Shown here: positions 27,768 to 36,642 of the stretch, one piece after another
How positions within the stretch are numbered: position 1 is the first letter of the stretch
Layout of the letters: every line of letters begins with the position of its first letter
Assembly: GCA_002027195.1 (NCBI GenBank)
Contig: MWJO01000075.1
Coordinates: 1 to 42,978 of the forward strand
DNA length: 42,978 nt
Direction of reading: 5' to 3'
Source of the DNA: Streptomyces sp. GKU 895
Lineage (GTDB): Bacteria > Actinomycetota > Actinomycetes > Streptomycetales > Streptomycetaceae
Notes under the pieces: model-generated
What the model was told of the DNA's origin: nothing
What the model saw: only the letters and a program-made list of their open reading frames with translations
Database searches by the model: none
Made by a program: the position numbers and the translations under genes

Positions 27768-28741
27768 TTCTTGACGGCCTTTTTGTCGCTCGTGACGGCT
27801 TCCTCGGCCACGTGGCCGGTCAGGGAGAGGAACACGTCGTCGAGGGTGGGGCGGCGCAGTCCGATGTCGTCGATCTCGATGCCCCGGGTGTCGAGCTCGC
27901 GGATGACCTCGGCGAGCAGCTTGGCGCCGCCGGTGACGGGGACGGTGAGCTTGCGGGTGTGCTCCTCGACCGTGGTGTCCCCCTTGCCGAAGCCGCGCAG
28001 GACCTCGGAGGCGGTCGCGATGTCCTCGCGCTGGTGGACGACGACCTCGACGCGCTCGCCGCCGGTGCGGGCCTTGAGCTGGTCGGAGGTGCCCTGGGCG
28101 ATGAGCCGGCCGTGGTCGACGACGGCGATGTCATGGGCGAGGTGGTCGGCCTCTTCGAGGTACTGCGTGGTCAGCAGCAGGGTCGTACCGCCGGAGACCA
28201 GGCGCTTGATGACGTCCCACAGCAGCTGGCGGTTGCGGGGGTCCAGACCGGTCGTCGGCTCGTCCATGAACATCACGGGCGGGGAGACGACCAGGGCGGC
28301 CGCGAGGTCGAGGCGGCGGCGCATGCCGCCGGAGTAGGTCTTGGTGGGGCGGTCGGCGGCGTCGGCGAGGTCGAACTGCTCCAGCAGCTCCGCCGCCCGG
28401 GCCTTCGCGGCCTTCGCCCTCATCTGGTAGAGCCGGCCGACCATCTGGAGGTTCTCGCGGCCGGTCAGATACTCGTCGACCGCCGCGAACTGGCCGGACA
28501 GGCCGATGGAACGGCGCACCGCGTCGGGGTGCTTGAGGACGTCGATGCCGGCGACGACCGCCTTGCCGCTGTCGGGCCGCAGCAGGGTCGTCAGACAGCG
28601 GACGGTCGTCGTCTTGCCCGCGCCGTTCGGCCCGAGCAGGCCCAGGACGGTGCCCTCCGGCACGTCCAGGTCGACGCCGTCCAGAGCCCTTACGTCACCG
28701 AAGGTCTTCACCAGGCCTTCGGCATAGATGGCGCCTGGCAT
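27764..28741 (-). CDS. ABC transporter ATPase, DrrA-like
   Basis: 325-aa ATPase powering the coupled permease. Walker A GPNGAGKTTT (about residue 37), Q-loop region SGQFAAVDEYLTG, ABC signature YSGGMRRRLDLA, Walker B VMFMDEPTTGLDPR and switch His (TTQYLEEAD region). The C-terminal DUF4162-like tail is typical of DrrA. ATG 28741 is preferred over the in-frame GTG at 28753, since GGAG lies 5 to 9 bases upstream of the ATG. A palindrome sits in its leader (28829). Confidence 0.94.
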   Translation of the reverse strand: MPGAIYAEGLVKTFGDVRALDGVDLDVPEGTVLGLLGPNGAGKTTTVRCLTTLLRPDSGKAVVAGIDVLKHPDAVRRSIGLSGQFAAVDEYLTGRENLQMVGRLYQMRAKAAKARAAELLEQFDLADAADRPTKTYSGGMRRRLDLAAALVVSPPVMFMDEPTTGLDPRNRQLLWDVIKRLVSGGTTLLLTTQYLEEADHLAHDIAVVDHGRLIAQGTSDQLKARTGGERVEVVVHQREDIATASEVLRGFGKGDTTVEEHTRKLTVPVTGGAKLLAEVIRELDTRGIEIDDIGLRRPTLDDVFLSLTGHVAEEAVTSDKKAVKK

Positions 28742-28828
28742 GTGAGTCTCCACGTCGTCGGGGATTCTTCGAAAAGCCTAGGTATGCGCTGGTTGTGTCG
28801 CCTGTCTTTTTCTCACGACGCACCATAA

Positions 28829-28842
28829 CGCGATGTATCGCG
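28829..28842. promoter_or_regulatory. CGCGAT-gt-ATCGCG palindrome upstream of the ABC exporter
   Basis: Perfect 6-bp inverted repeat around a GT centre, about 88 bp upstream of the ATPase start in the 159-bp gap before ilvA's 3' end. The AT-rich halves in a GC-rich background and position suggest an operator for a TetR/PadR/MarR-type regulator. No regulator gene is adjacent to the exporter. Confidence 0.45.
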
Positions 28843-28900
28843 AGTCTCAACGGATTTTCCCGAAAGGGTGAACCCAAGCCGCTGGCCTCTGGGGATGACC

Positions 28901-30139
28901 TCAGTCGATGACCGTGTAACCCGCGTTCCGCAGGGCCTGGCCGACCTCGGCGCAGTGCTCGGGACCCTTGGTCTCCAGGTGCAGCTCGACCTCCGCCTCC
29001 GTGAACCCGAGCCGGGGGTCGGTCCGTACGTGGCTCACATCGAGGACGTTGGCGTCGACCACTGACAACACCCCGAGGAGCGTGGCCAGGGCGCCGGGAC
29101 GGTCGGTCAGGCGCAGGCGTACGGCCAGGTAGCGGCCCTGCGCGGCCATGCCGTGCCGCAGGACGCGCTGGAGCAGCACCGGGTCGACATTACCGCCGGA
29201 CAGCAGCGCGACGACCGGTCCCTCGAAGGCGCCGGGGTCGCTCAGCAGCGCGGCGACGGGGCTCGCGCCGGCCGGCTCGACGACCAGCTTGGCCCGCTCC
29301 AGGCTCAGCAGCAGCGCCGCGGACAGCTCGTCCTCGGTGACCGTACGCACCTCGTCGACCAGTTCGCCCACGATCTCGAACGGCACGTCGCCGGGCCGCC
29401 CCACCTTCATGCCGTCGGCCATCGTCGCCGGGTTCTCGATCGACACCGGGCGCCCGGCCACCAACGAGGGCGGGTACGCCGCCGCGCCCGCCGCCTGGAC
29501 GCCCACGATCCGTACGTCGGGCCGCAGGGACTTCACCGCGACCGCGACCCCGGCCGCGAGACCGCCGCCGCCGATGCCGAGGACGATCGTGCGCACCTCG
29601 GGGCACTGCTCCAGGATCTCCAGGCCGACCGTGCCCTGGCCCGCGATGACGTCGGGGTGGTCGAAGGGGTGGATGAACACCGCTCCGGTCCGCTCCGCGT
29701 ACTCCTGCGCGGCGGCCAGCGTCTCGTCGACCACCTGCCCGTGCAGCCTCACCTCGGCGCCGTACTCCCGGGTCGCGCTGATCTTGGGCAGTGGGGCGCC
29801 CTTCGGCATGAACACCGTCGACCGCACACCCAGCAGCGACGACGCCAGCGCGACCCCCTGCGCGTGGTTGCCCGCGCTCGCGGCGACGACCCCGGCCGCG
29901 CGCTCCTCGGGCAGCAGGCCGGCGATCCGGACGTAGGCGCCACGCAGCTTGAAGGACCCCGTGCGCTGGAGGTTCTCGCACTTGAAGTGCACCGGCGCAC
30001 CCACCAGCTGCGAGAGGTGCCGGCTGCCCTCCATCGCGGTCACCCGCGCCACGCCCGTGAGCATCTTCTGGGCGCCGCGCACATCGTCGAGAGTGACGGG
30101 CCGCAGGGAGTGCAAGGAGTCAGCCGTGCCATAGCTCAT
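28901..30139 (-). CDS. ilvA: Threonine ammonia-lyase
   Basis: PLP enzyme that deaminates threonine to 2-oxobutanoate, the entry to isoleucine synthesis. 412 aa. The PLP lysine is K64 in TGSFKLRGA; the phosphate-binding loop is GIGGGGLAAG. The last 75 residues form an ACT-like regulatory domain (LAVRLRLTDRPGALATLLGVLSVVDANVLDV), which indicates allosteric control. The start ATG 30139 is chosen because upstream in-frame sequence is non-protein-like. It is divergent from the MarR gene, about 146 bp between starts. Confidence 0.93.
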   Translation of the reverse strand: MSYGTADSLHSLRPVTLDDVRGAQKMLTGVARVTAMEGSRHLSQLVGAPVHFKCENLQRTGSFKLRGAYVRIAGLLPEERAAGVVAASAGNHAQGVALASSLLGVRSTVFMPKGAPLPKISATREYGAEVRLHGQVVDETLAAAQEYAERTGAVFIHPFDHPDVIAGQGTVGLEILEQCPEVRTIVLGIGGGGLAAGVAVAVKSLRPDVRIVGVQAAGAAAYPPSLVAGRPVSIENPATMADGMKVGRPGDVPFEIVGELVDEVRTVTEDELSAALLLSLERAKLVVEPAGASPVAALLSDPGAFEGPVVALLSGGNVDPVLLQRVLRHGMAAQGRYLAVRLRLTDRPGALATLLGVLSVVDANVLDVSHVRTDPRLGFTEAEVELHLETKGPEHCAEVGQALRNAGYTVID

Positions 30140-30285
30140 GACACAAGCATCGCAGTTCACAAGCGGCAGCGGCCGCTGTGACCAACCTCCGAGACCGGCT
30201 TTGCGCAGCGCCGGTACGGCCCGCCTTCCGGCCGCGTACCCTGTCCCCCAACCCAGCACCCTTTACCTGAAGCGAGCCCCCGGCC

Positions 30286-30810
30286 ATGCCCACAACACCT
30301 GAAATGTCGATGGACATGACGACCGTCGGTGACACCGGTCTCCTCGACACGCTGCAGCACGAGGTGGCGGTCTTCGCCCGCCGTGCCGAACAGACCCGGC
30401 TCGGCGGGGTCGGGCAGGTGCGCAACTCCATGGACCGCGCCGCATACCTGCTGCTCAACCGCCTCGACAAGGAAGGCCCGATGGGCGTCAAGGCGCTCGC
30501 CGCGAGCATGGGCATCGACTCGTCGACGGTCACCCGGCAGGTGGCGCCGCTCGTGGACACCGGGCTCGTCAAGCGCACCTCGCACCCGGAGGACGGGCGC
30601 GCGGTGGTGCTCCAGCTGTCCCCGCGCGGGCTGTCGCGCCTGGAGGAAGTGCGCTCCTCCCGGCGTCAGTTGATGGCCGAGCTGACACACGACTGGGCGC
30701 CGGAGGAGCGCGAGGCGTTCTGCACGCTCCTCACGCGCTTCAACACCGCGCTCTCCTCCCGGATGGCGGCCCAGGGGCTGCCGGGGGCGGATGCGCCGAC
30801 GGCTTCCTGA
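30286..30810 (+). CDS. MarR-family transcriptional regulator
   Basis: 174-aa winged-helix regulator. Recognition region: MGVKALAASMGIDSSTVTRQVAPLVDTGLVKR (about residues 66-97), followed by the wing HPEDGRAVVLQLSPRG. The first 20 residues are divergent. It faces ilvA; its targets may include itself or neighbouring transport genes, which cannot be told from sequence. The start is ATG 30286, with GAGCCCCCGGCC as weak ribosome site. Confidence 0.93.
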   Translation: MPTTPEMSMDMTTVGDTGLLDTLQHEVAVFARRAEQTRLGGVGQVRNSMDRAAYLLLNRLDKEGPMGVKALAASMGIDSSTVTRQVAPLVDTGLVKRTSHPEDGRAVVLQLSPRGLSRLEEVRSSRRQLMAELTHDWAPEEREAFCTLLTRFNTALSSRMAAQGLPGADAPTAS

Positions 30811-30937
30811 CGGACGCCGGGGCGCTCCCGGATTCCCGTACGCGCCCGCCCGGGCTGAACCGCGCGCGGCCCTTGACCGAAAGGCCACCCCTGGCCTCAT
30901 ATGAGACCGGGTCCCGAGTCGCACACGGTTCCGTATT

Positions 30938-30971
30938 CCGTACGCGACCGGAGTCCGGTTCCCTCGTACGG
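30938..30971. promoter_or_regulatory. Nested inverted repeat in the sigma-gene leader
   Basis: CCGTAC (30938-30943) pairs with GTACGG (30966-30971), and inside it ACCGG-AGT-CCGGT (30947-30959) forms a second stem. It lies 22 bp before the preferred GTG start. A 7-base tandem TTCCGTA x2 sits at 30929-30942. Could be an operator or an mRNA hairpin. Confidence 0.4.
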
Positions 30972-30993
30972 TCGGCCAGAGGCGGGAGGCGCG

Positions 30994-31497
30994 GTGCGAC
31001 AACGGCATGCGTCGCAAGACGCCCGCCGGGCCCGGGAGTTCAAGGCGTTCGTCGCGGGCGCGGCCGGTCGGCTGCTGCATGCCGCGACGCTCCTCACGGC
31101 GGAGGCCCCGGACGACAACCCGCGCGCGCGGCGTCTGCTCACGCTGTCGCTGGCGCACACGTACGCGTGCTGGGACGGACTGCACGGCGAGGACCCGTAC
31201 GACCGCACCCGCCAGTACCTGGCCACCCGCTTCGCCCGCGGCGCGTGGCACCAGTACGGCGGCCTGTTCGGCGCCCGCCCCCATCCCTCCTGCCCGCTGG
31301 CCGCCCTGAGCCCGCAGGAGCGGCTCATCCTGGTCCTGAGGCTCTACGAAGGGGTCGCCGAGGAACAGACCGCGGCCCTCCTCGGGCTGCCGACGGAACG
31401 CGTCCACACCATCTGCGACCGCGCGACGGCGACACTGCTCCACCCGCCACGGGGCCCGGCCCCGACGGTGGGCGGGGCGAAGGTGGCGGCGTCATGA
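30994..31497 (+). CDS. SigE-family-like RNA polymerase sigma factor
   Basis: 167 aa from GTG 30994, chosen because GGGAGG precedes it; the frame is open back to ATG 30901, which lacks a ribosome site. Region 2-like helices: AREFKAFVAGAAGRLLHAATLL and RRLLTLSLAHTYACWDG. Region 4-like helix-turn-helix: LSPQERLILVLRLYEGVAEEQTAALLGLPTERVHTICDRA. It resembles SigE-type streptomycete ECF sigma factors, but regions 2.3-2.4 look divergent, so promoter melting may be weak or its role non-canonical. A small TM protein gene follows 43 bp later. Confidence 0.75.
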   Translation: MRQRHASQDARRAREFKAFVAGAAGRLLHAATLLTAEAPDDNPRARRLLTLSLAHTYACWDGLHGEDPYDRTRQYLATRFARGAWHQYGGLFGARPHPSCPLAALSPQERLILVLRLYEGVAEEQTAALLGLPTERVHTICDRATATLLHPPRGPAPTVGGAKVAAS

Positions 31498-31540
31498 GGA
31501 GGCCGGGGCGGATCGGCGGCCCTGCCGGAAGGGGGCGGCG

Positions 31541-31789
31541 GTGAATCGGCCCGAGCGGGAGGCCGCGGTGCGGCGGGTCATGGACCAGGTGCCGCCGCTG
31601 GTGCCGCCGGAGCTGCACGACGAGGTGGTGCGCCGGGGTGCCCGGATGCTGCGGCGCAGGCGGGCGGCCCGCCGCGTGCTGTGGTTCCTGCTGTTCGCGG
31701 CGAGCGTGGCCTTCGTGGTGTGGGCGGTGACGGCCCGCCCCTGGGTGGAGCCGCCGTCGACGACGACTCCACCGCTGACCGACTGGTGA
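31541..31789 (+). CDS. Small TM protein following the sigma gene
   Basis: 82 aa: basic, helical N-terminus (EREAAVRRVMDQVPPLVPPELHDEVVRRG), one TM helix (VLWFLLFAASVAFVVWAVTA, about residues 46-65) and a short Pro/Thr tail outside. GTG 31541 with GGAAGGGGG upstream. Location next to a sigma factor and N-in topology suggest a minimal anti-sigma or anchor, but no anti-sigma zinc motif is seen. Function not established. Confidence 0.7.
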   Translation: MNRPEREAAVRRVMDQVPPLVPPELHDEVVRRGARMLRRRRAARRVLWFLLFAASVAFVVWAVTARPWVEPPSTTTPPLTDW

Positions 31790-31799
31790 GCGGGCCGGA

Positions 31800-32955
31800 C
31801 TAGCGGCCCAGTGCCTGCTGGAGGTCCTCCAGCAGGTCGTCGACGTTCTCGATGCCCACCGACAGGCGCACCAGGTCGGCGGGCACCTCCAGGGCGCTGC
31901 CCGCCACGGACGCGTGCGTCATGCGGCCGGGGTGCTCGATCAGGGACTCGACGCCGCCCAGGGACTCGCCCAGCGTGAAGATCTTGGCGCGGTTGCAGAC
32001 CTCGACGGCCGCCTCCTCGCCGCCCTCGACCTGGAACGACACCATGCCGCCGAACGCGCGCATCTGCTTGGCGGCGACCTCGTGCCCGGGGTGGTCCTCC
32101 AGGCCCGGGTAGAGGACCTTCGTCACGCGCGGGTGCCGGGTCAGCATGTCGGCGACCTTCGTGGCGTTCTCGCTGTGCCGGTCCATGCGCACCGACAGCG
32201 TCTTGGCGCCGCGCAGCACCAGCCAGGAGTCGAAGGGCCCGGCGACCGCGCCCATGGCGTTCTGGTGGTAGGCCAGTTCCTCGCCGAGCGCCTCGTCACC
32301 GACGACGAGCGCACCGCCGACGACATCCGAGTGACCGCCCATGTACTTGGTCAGGGAGTGCACGACGACGTCGGCGCCGAGCGCAGCGGCTGCTGGAGGT
32401 ACGGCGTGGCGAAGGTGTTGTCGACGACGAGCCGCGCGCCCGCGTCCCGGGCGATCTGCGCGACGGCCGCGATGTCGGTGATGCCGAGCAGCGGGTTGGA
32501 GGGGGTCTCCACCCACACGGCCTTGGTCTTCGGGGTGATGGCGGCCCGTACGGCGGCGGGGTCGCTGGTGTCGGCGACCGACCACTCCACGCCCCAGCGG
32601 GCGACGACCTTGGCGAAGAGGCGGAACGTGCCGCCGTACGCGTCGTTGGGGATGACCACGTGGTCGCCGGGGCTGAGCAGCGTACGCAACAGGCAGTCCT
32701 CGGCCGCCAGTCCGGACGCGAACGCGAGACCCCGGCGCCGCCTTCGAGGGCGGCGAGGTTCTCCTCCAGGGCGGTGCGGGTGGGGTTGGCGCTGCGGCTG
32801 TACTCGTAGCCGCCGCGGAGCCCGCCGACGCCGTCCTGCTTGTAGGTGGAGACCTGGTAGATCGGCGGGACGACCGCGCCGGTCAGGGGATCGGCGGTGT
32901 TGCCCGCGTGGATCGCGAGGGTCTCGAAGTGCTGACTGATGTGCCTGTCGCTCAT
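31800..32955 (-). pseudogene. metB: Cystathionine gamma-synthase (two frameshifts)
   Basis: PLP enzyme joining an O-acylhomoserine and cysteine to cystathionine in methionine synthesis (or, less likely, the gamma-lyase of the same family). Repaired length 385 aa. Three frames together give SDRHISQHFETLAIHAGN, YEYSRSANPTRTALE, FASGLAAED, ETPSNPLLGITDI, LVVDNTFATPYLQQPL, the PLP lysine in VVHSLTKYMGGHSD, and ESLIEHPGRMTHAS. Single missing bases near 32733 (C, in GCCCGGGG) and 32393 (G, in CTGGCG) break the frame. As an essential biosynthetic gene carrying two minimal indels, this is the clearest case for sequence error. Confidence 0.92.
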
Positions 32956-33098
32956 GGGCCCCGAGCGTAGTCCGCATTCCGGACCGATGTCGGCGATGAG
33001 GTGTCCATGGCGCCTGCTGCGGAGTCGCCGGGACGGGTTGTCCACAGGCCCGGGGGCCTGGTTGGCCAATTGTCGGCGGCGTCTGGAACGCTTGTGGC

Positions 33099-34217
33099 AT
33101 GGAGATTCTCTGGGTCCTGGTGGCCGTGGTCATGCTGGGCTTCGTGGTGCTGCCCGTCCTGAGGCGCCGACGGGGCATGATCGAGCAGGTCCCGCCGGGC
33201 CACCCCGACGCCGCGGACCCGGCGGACTACGGTTTCGTACGGCAGGAGGAGCTGGACGTCCGGATGCCCGGCCCCGACCAGGACCTGCTGGACGTCCTGG
33301 ACCTGGTGCAGCGCACCCAGGACTACCGCGCGGCCTCCCAGCTCCTCGCCGGCACCGAGGCGGCGGGCGAGCTGCGCTGGCAGCGGGTGCAGGCCTTCGC
33401 GGGCGCGGCCTCCCTGGAGCTGGCGCGGCGGCCGGGCGGGGTGAGCGAGACGCCGGGCGGCCAGTGGCTGCGGGTGTGGCGGGCCGAGGCGCCGAAGGAC
33501 GCGGGCGGCGCGGCGGTGCACGCGGAGTTCCTGGTGCAGCAGGCATGGCGGACGGCGACGCCGGGCACGGACGACTTCCGGATCATCATGGAGGAGGCGA
33601 AGGCGGCGTGCGGCGAGGCGGCGCTGCTGGCTCCGGGTGATCCGATCCCGTACATCGTCGAGCTGTCGGTGGCGCGCGGACTCGCTTACTCCCGTGAGGA
33701 GTTCGAGCAGCTCTGGCTGAAGATCCTGGACCGCGCGCCGGCGCACATGGGCGCGCATCTGGCGGCGCTGCACTACTGGTGCGAGAAGTGGCACGGCTCG
33801 CGCGAGCAGGCGATGTCCTTCGCGGAGGCGGCCGCGGCCCGCGCACCTCAGGGCTCCCTCCTCTCCGCGATGCCGCTGTTCGCGGTCTTCGAGCACCTGC
33901 CCGAGGTCAACCTGGTCGCCGGCTTCTATCAGAGCGAGGTCGTGACGAAGGCGATACACGGCGCCCTGCACGCCGTGCACTCCGCCCGCGCGGACGACCC
34001 GATGCTGGCGCACGTGCGGCACATGCTGGTCTTCTTCCTGGTCCGCGGCGAGCGTTGGGCGGAGGCCATGAACCAGCTCCTCCACATCGACGGCCATGTG
34101 GGCGCCCTGCCGTGGACCCTGTCCCCCGACCCGGCGGCGGAGTTCGCGGTCTACCGGGCGCTGGCGGTGGCGGGCTACGAGGCGAACGGCGGCAGCCCGG
34201 CGACGCTTCCGCACTGA
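33099..34217 (+). CDS. N-terminally membrane-anchored helical protein, unknown function
   Basis: 372 aa with an N-terminal TM anchor (MEILWVLVAVVMLGFVVLPVL) and a long cytoplasmic alpha-helical region with TPR-like helix pairs (LLDVLDLVQRTQDYRAASQLL, EFLVQQAWRTA, EQLWLKILDRAPAHMGAHLAALHYW). Conserved in streptomycetes between metB and msrA as far as I recall; no enzyme motif. It is divergent from metB, sharing a 143-bp gap that holds no certain operator. Possibly an adaptor or envelope-associated scaffold. Confidence 0.75.
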   Translation: MEILWVLVAVVMLGFVVLPVLRRRRGMIEQVPPGHPDAADPADYGFVRQEELDVRMPGPDQDLLDVLDLVQRTQDYRAASQLLAGTEAAGELRWQRVQAFAGAASLELARRPGGVSETPGGQWLRVWRAEAPKDAGGAAVHAEFLVQQAWRTATPGTDDFRIIMEEAKAACGEAALLAPGDPIPYIVELSVARGLAYSREEFEQLWLKILDRAPAHMGAHLAALHYWCEKWHGSREQAMSFAEAAAARAPQGSLLSAMPLFAVFEHLPEVNLVAGFYQSEVVTKAIHGALHAVHSARADDPMLAHVRHMLVFFLVRGERWAEAMNQLLHIDGHVGALPWTLSPDPAAEFAVYRALAVAGYEANGGSPATLPH

Positions 34218-34307
34218 GAGGCTCGGGGGAAACGGCCGGAATCCCAGGGACCGACGGGGCGTTGTCGCACCTGCCGCCGCATCGACGACGCGAGAAGGAG
34301 CCCGACC

Positions 34308-34976
34308 ATGCTGTTCGGCCGTACGCCCGTCCTGCCCACCGCCGAACAGGCGCTGCAGGGCCGCCCCGAGCCGCTGTTCCGTCTCCCCGACCATCACACC
34401 GTGCTCGGCACCCCGCTCCTGGGCCCCTACCCCGAGGGCCTGGAGATCGCCGACTTCGGCATGGGCTGCTTCTGGGGAGCCGAGCGCACGTTCTGGCAGC
34501 TCCCGGCCGGCGTTTACACAACGCTGGTCGGCTACCAGGGCGGCCACACCGAGAACCCCACCTACGAGGAGGTGTGCTCGGGCCTGACCGGCCACACGGA
34601 GGTGGTCCGCGTGGTCTTCGACCCGGCCGTCCTCCCGTACGACCGCCTCCTGAGGACCTTCTGGGAATCCCACGACCCCACCCAGGGCTTCCGCCAGGGC
34701 AACGACGTGGGCACCCAGTACCGCTCGGCGATCCACACCCACACCCCCGCCCAGGCCGAAACGGCAGTGTCCTCCCGCGACACCTACCAGAAGGCCCTGA
34801 CGGCCTCGGGCCACCGCCGCACGATCACCACGGAGATCCTCCCGGCGGAGGGCCGTCCGTTCTACGCGGCCGAGGCATATCACCAGCAGTACCTCGACAA
34901 GAACCCGGCGGGGTACTGCGGCATCGGTGGGACCGGGGTGTCGTGTCCGATCGGTGTCACCCGGGCCGAAGGCTGA
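34308..34976 (+). CDS. msrA: Peptide-methionine (S)-S-oxide reductase
   Basis: Repairs oxidised methionine (S-sulfoxide) using thioredoxin. 222 aa. Catalytic Cys54 in FGMGCFWGAER; YQGGHTENPTYEEVCSGLTGH and AEAYHQQYLDKN are family hallmarks. The C-terminal YCGIGGTGVSCPIG provides resolving cysteines. The start is ATG 34308 with GAAGGAG upstream, 90 bp after the previous gene. It marks the right end of the conserved core before the accessory stretch. Confidence 0.96.
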   Translation: MLFGRTPVLPTAEQALQGRPEPLFRLPDHHTVLGTPLLGPYPEGLEIADFGMGCFWGAERTFWQLPAGVYTTLVGYQGGHTENPTYEEVCSGLTGHTEVVRVVFDPAVLPYDRLLRTFWESHDPTQGFRQGNDVGTQYRSAIHTHTPAQAETAVSSRDTYQKALTASGHRRTITTEILPAEGRPFYAAEAYHQQYLDKNPAGYCGIGGTGVSCPIGVTRAEG

Positions 34977-35050
34977 CGTCGCTACCTGCGCTGGGACTGC
35001 CCGCTGCTACGTCCTCGCCAAGGCCGACGCAATGGGTCCGAGCCGTCGGA

Positions 35051-36283
35051 GTGAAGCGGCACCAGATAATCGCGTCCGTGGACGTGAGATCTGACTTCGC
35101 GCTGAGGCTGCAGCTGGACCATGTGGCCGAGCAGGCCGGTGACCCCGAGGTCAAGGACGCCCTGGAAGCGGTCGTCCGGCACATGAACAGTGGCAGAAGC
35201 CCCTACCGGGGTGGCAGCACGCTCGTCACCCTGTTGAAGGAAGTGCGTTCCACCGCGGCCTCGTTGGACGAATGGCAGGTCGTGCGCCTCGTGCAGGACT
35301 CCCTGGACTACGCCGAAGGACGCATCCTCCGACCGGACTTCGAAGAGCGGTACCGGCTCTTCCAACGGTCGGCGGAACCTCTCAGCTCGCATCAGGACTA
35401 CCTGGCACGAACCCTCTCCGCGACGCTCGCCTTCTTCACGCAGCTCGGCGACGCATACCTGGCCCAGCATCCCGACGCGGGCGCGACCGAAGTGCTCACC
35501 CATGTGAAGGGCACCGCCCAGGACGCGCGTTACATACAGCAGTCGCAGGAACGGACCGGTCGTTATCGCATCCTGCGGGGCAGCGCCGAGGTGGCGGCCT
35601 GGCTTGAGCAGGTCTTCCAGGAGCGGGTGGACGTGGAGGACCCGGAAGCCACCGCCCGCCGCATCGTGATGTCGCCGGAGTCCCTCGAGGTTCTGGCGGC
35701 GGACCGAGACGGGCAACTCCTGCTGCGCGCCGCGGAGGTCCAGCGGCGTCGGCGGGGTCTCAAGGCGCTGCGTACGGCGGTGGAGGACCCCGGAGCGAGC
35801 GAGCGAGATCTGCAGCGTGCCCTGGACGGCCAACACTGGATCTTCGGCGGACAGTTCGTGAGCCAGGCGGTCCAACGGAGGCTGGTGCCGGGCGATGAGG
35901 TCGACATCCCTCTGATACGTGGGGACGGCGCGCTGCACATCGTCGAGCTGAAACGCTCCATGAGCCTCAAGGGCTCCCTCGTCAAACGACACCGCGGCTG
36001 TTGGGTGCCGACGGCCGAGGTCCACGATGCGGTGAGCCAGGCGGTGAACTACCTTGTGGGACTGGACGAACACCGGCAGCGCATCAGAGACGAACTCGGC
36101 ATCGAGACGCGCCGGGCGAGCGCGCTGGTACTGATCGGACACCCGTCCGTACAACCGGACGTGGCCGAGGAGAACATCAACGAAGCCCTGCGCACCCTTA
36201 ACACCCACATGAGTCGCGTCGAGGCCGTGACGTACAAGGAGTTGGTGGACAACGCGGAACGGGCGCTGGGAGGTTGGCGGTGA
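35051..36283 (+). CDS. sduA: Shedu anti-phage nuclease (DUF4263)
   Basis: 410 aa from GTG 35051. The C-terminal half matches the Shedu DUF4263 PD-(D/E)xK nuclease: a segment NPxWIFG-like (QHWIFGGQFV, 262-270), then D285 in DEVDIPL, E299 and K301 in LHIVELKRS, and HDAVSQAVNYL (325-335). The N-terminal 250 residues are helical and family-variable, as in known Shedu proteins where they sense phage. Shedu acts alone as a one-gene defence, nicking or cutting phage DNA. It begins 74 bp after msrA, and base composition is less GC-rich than neighbours, suggesting acquisition. A small gene follows 3 bp after its stop. Confidence 0.85.
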   Translation: MKRHQIIASVDVRSDFALRLQLDHVAEQAGDPEVKDALEAVVRHMNSGRSPYRGGSTLVTLLKEVRSTAASLDEWQVVRLVQDSLDYAEGRILRPDFEERYRLFQRSAEPLSSHQDYLARTLSATLAFFTQLGDAYLAQHPDAGATEVLTHVKGTAQDARYIQQSQERTGRYRILRGSAEVAAWLEQVFQERVDVEDPEATARRIVMSPESLEVLAADRDGQLLLRAAEVQRRRRGLKALRTAVEDPGASERDLQRALDGQHWIFGGQFVSQAVQRRLVPGDEVDIPLIRGDGALHIVELKRSMSLKGSLVKRHRGCWVPTAEVHDAVSQAVNYLVGLDEHRQRIRDELGIETRRASALVLIGHPSVQPDVAEENINEALRTLNTHMSRVEAVTYKELVDNAERALGGWR

Positions 36284-36286
36284 GGG

Positions 36287-36625
36287 ATGGCTGAGGGACT
36301 GTCGTCCGGTGCCGCGGCAACGCTACGGGCGCTGTTGTCCGGAGCGGATCCGGTGAGCAGGGCGTTGCTGGCCCAGGTTCCCCATGCACGGGTGGTGGGG
36401 CGGTGCGGGTGTGGTTGCGTGACGGTCGATCTGGAGGTGGACCGTACGGCGGCGGAACCCGCGCCGGTGCACGGCAACCCGGTCGTGGAAGCCGCGTACA
36501 CCCATCCGTACTCGGCCGGGCTGATTGTCTTCACCGAGGACGGCTACCTCTCGCTCCTGGAGATCTACTCGGTGTCCGACGAACCGATCAGCGCGTGGCC
36601 GGACCCTCGCTTCATCGAGCGGTGA
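36287..36625 (+). CDS. Hypothetical protein coupled to Shedu (CGCGC motif)
   Basis: 112 aa, starting 3 bp after the Shedu stop, so almost certainly on the same mRNA. N-terminal helices (ATLRALLSGADPVSRALLAQV) lead to a cysteine-rich CGCGC strand (residues 40-44) and VTVDLEVD. Then AGLIVFTEDGYLSLLEIYSV strands and a conserved-looking end EPISAWPDPRFIE. It resembles a recurrent, uncharacterised streptomycete family often next to toxin or defence genes; I cannot name the domain. No enzyme motif. It may be a Shedu partner or an independent gene. Confidence 0.75.
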   Translation: MAEGLSSGAAATLRALLSGADPVSRALLAQVPHARVVGRCGCGCVTVDLEVDRTAAEPAPVHGNPVVEAAYTHPYSAGLIVFTEDGYLSLLEIYSVSDEPISAWPDPRFIER

Positions 36626-36642
36626 GCCTTGCCCGCCAGTTC

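Noticed and set aside
32956..33098. A SAM-type riboswitch before metB
   Set aside because: Only a small GTCCG/CGGAC stem is visible; no riboswitch core found.
33779..35050. Upstream open extension of the Shedu frame through msrA
   Set aside because: Overlaps two clear genes in other frames and is Gly/Pro/Arg-rich; the real start is GTG 35051.
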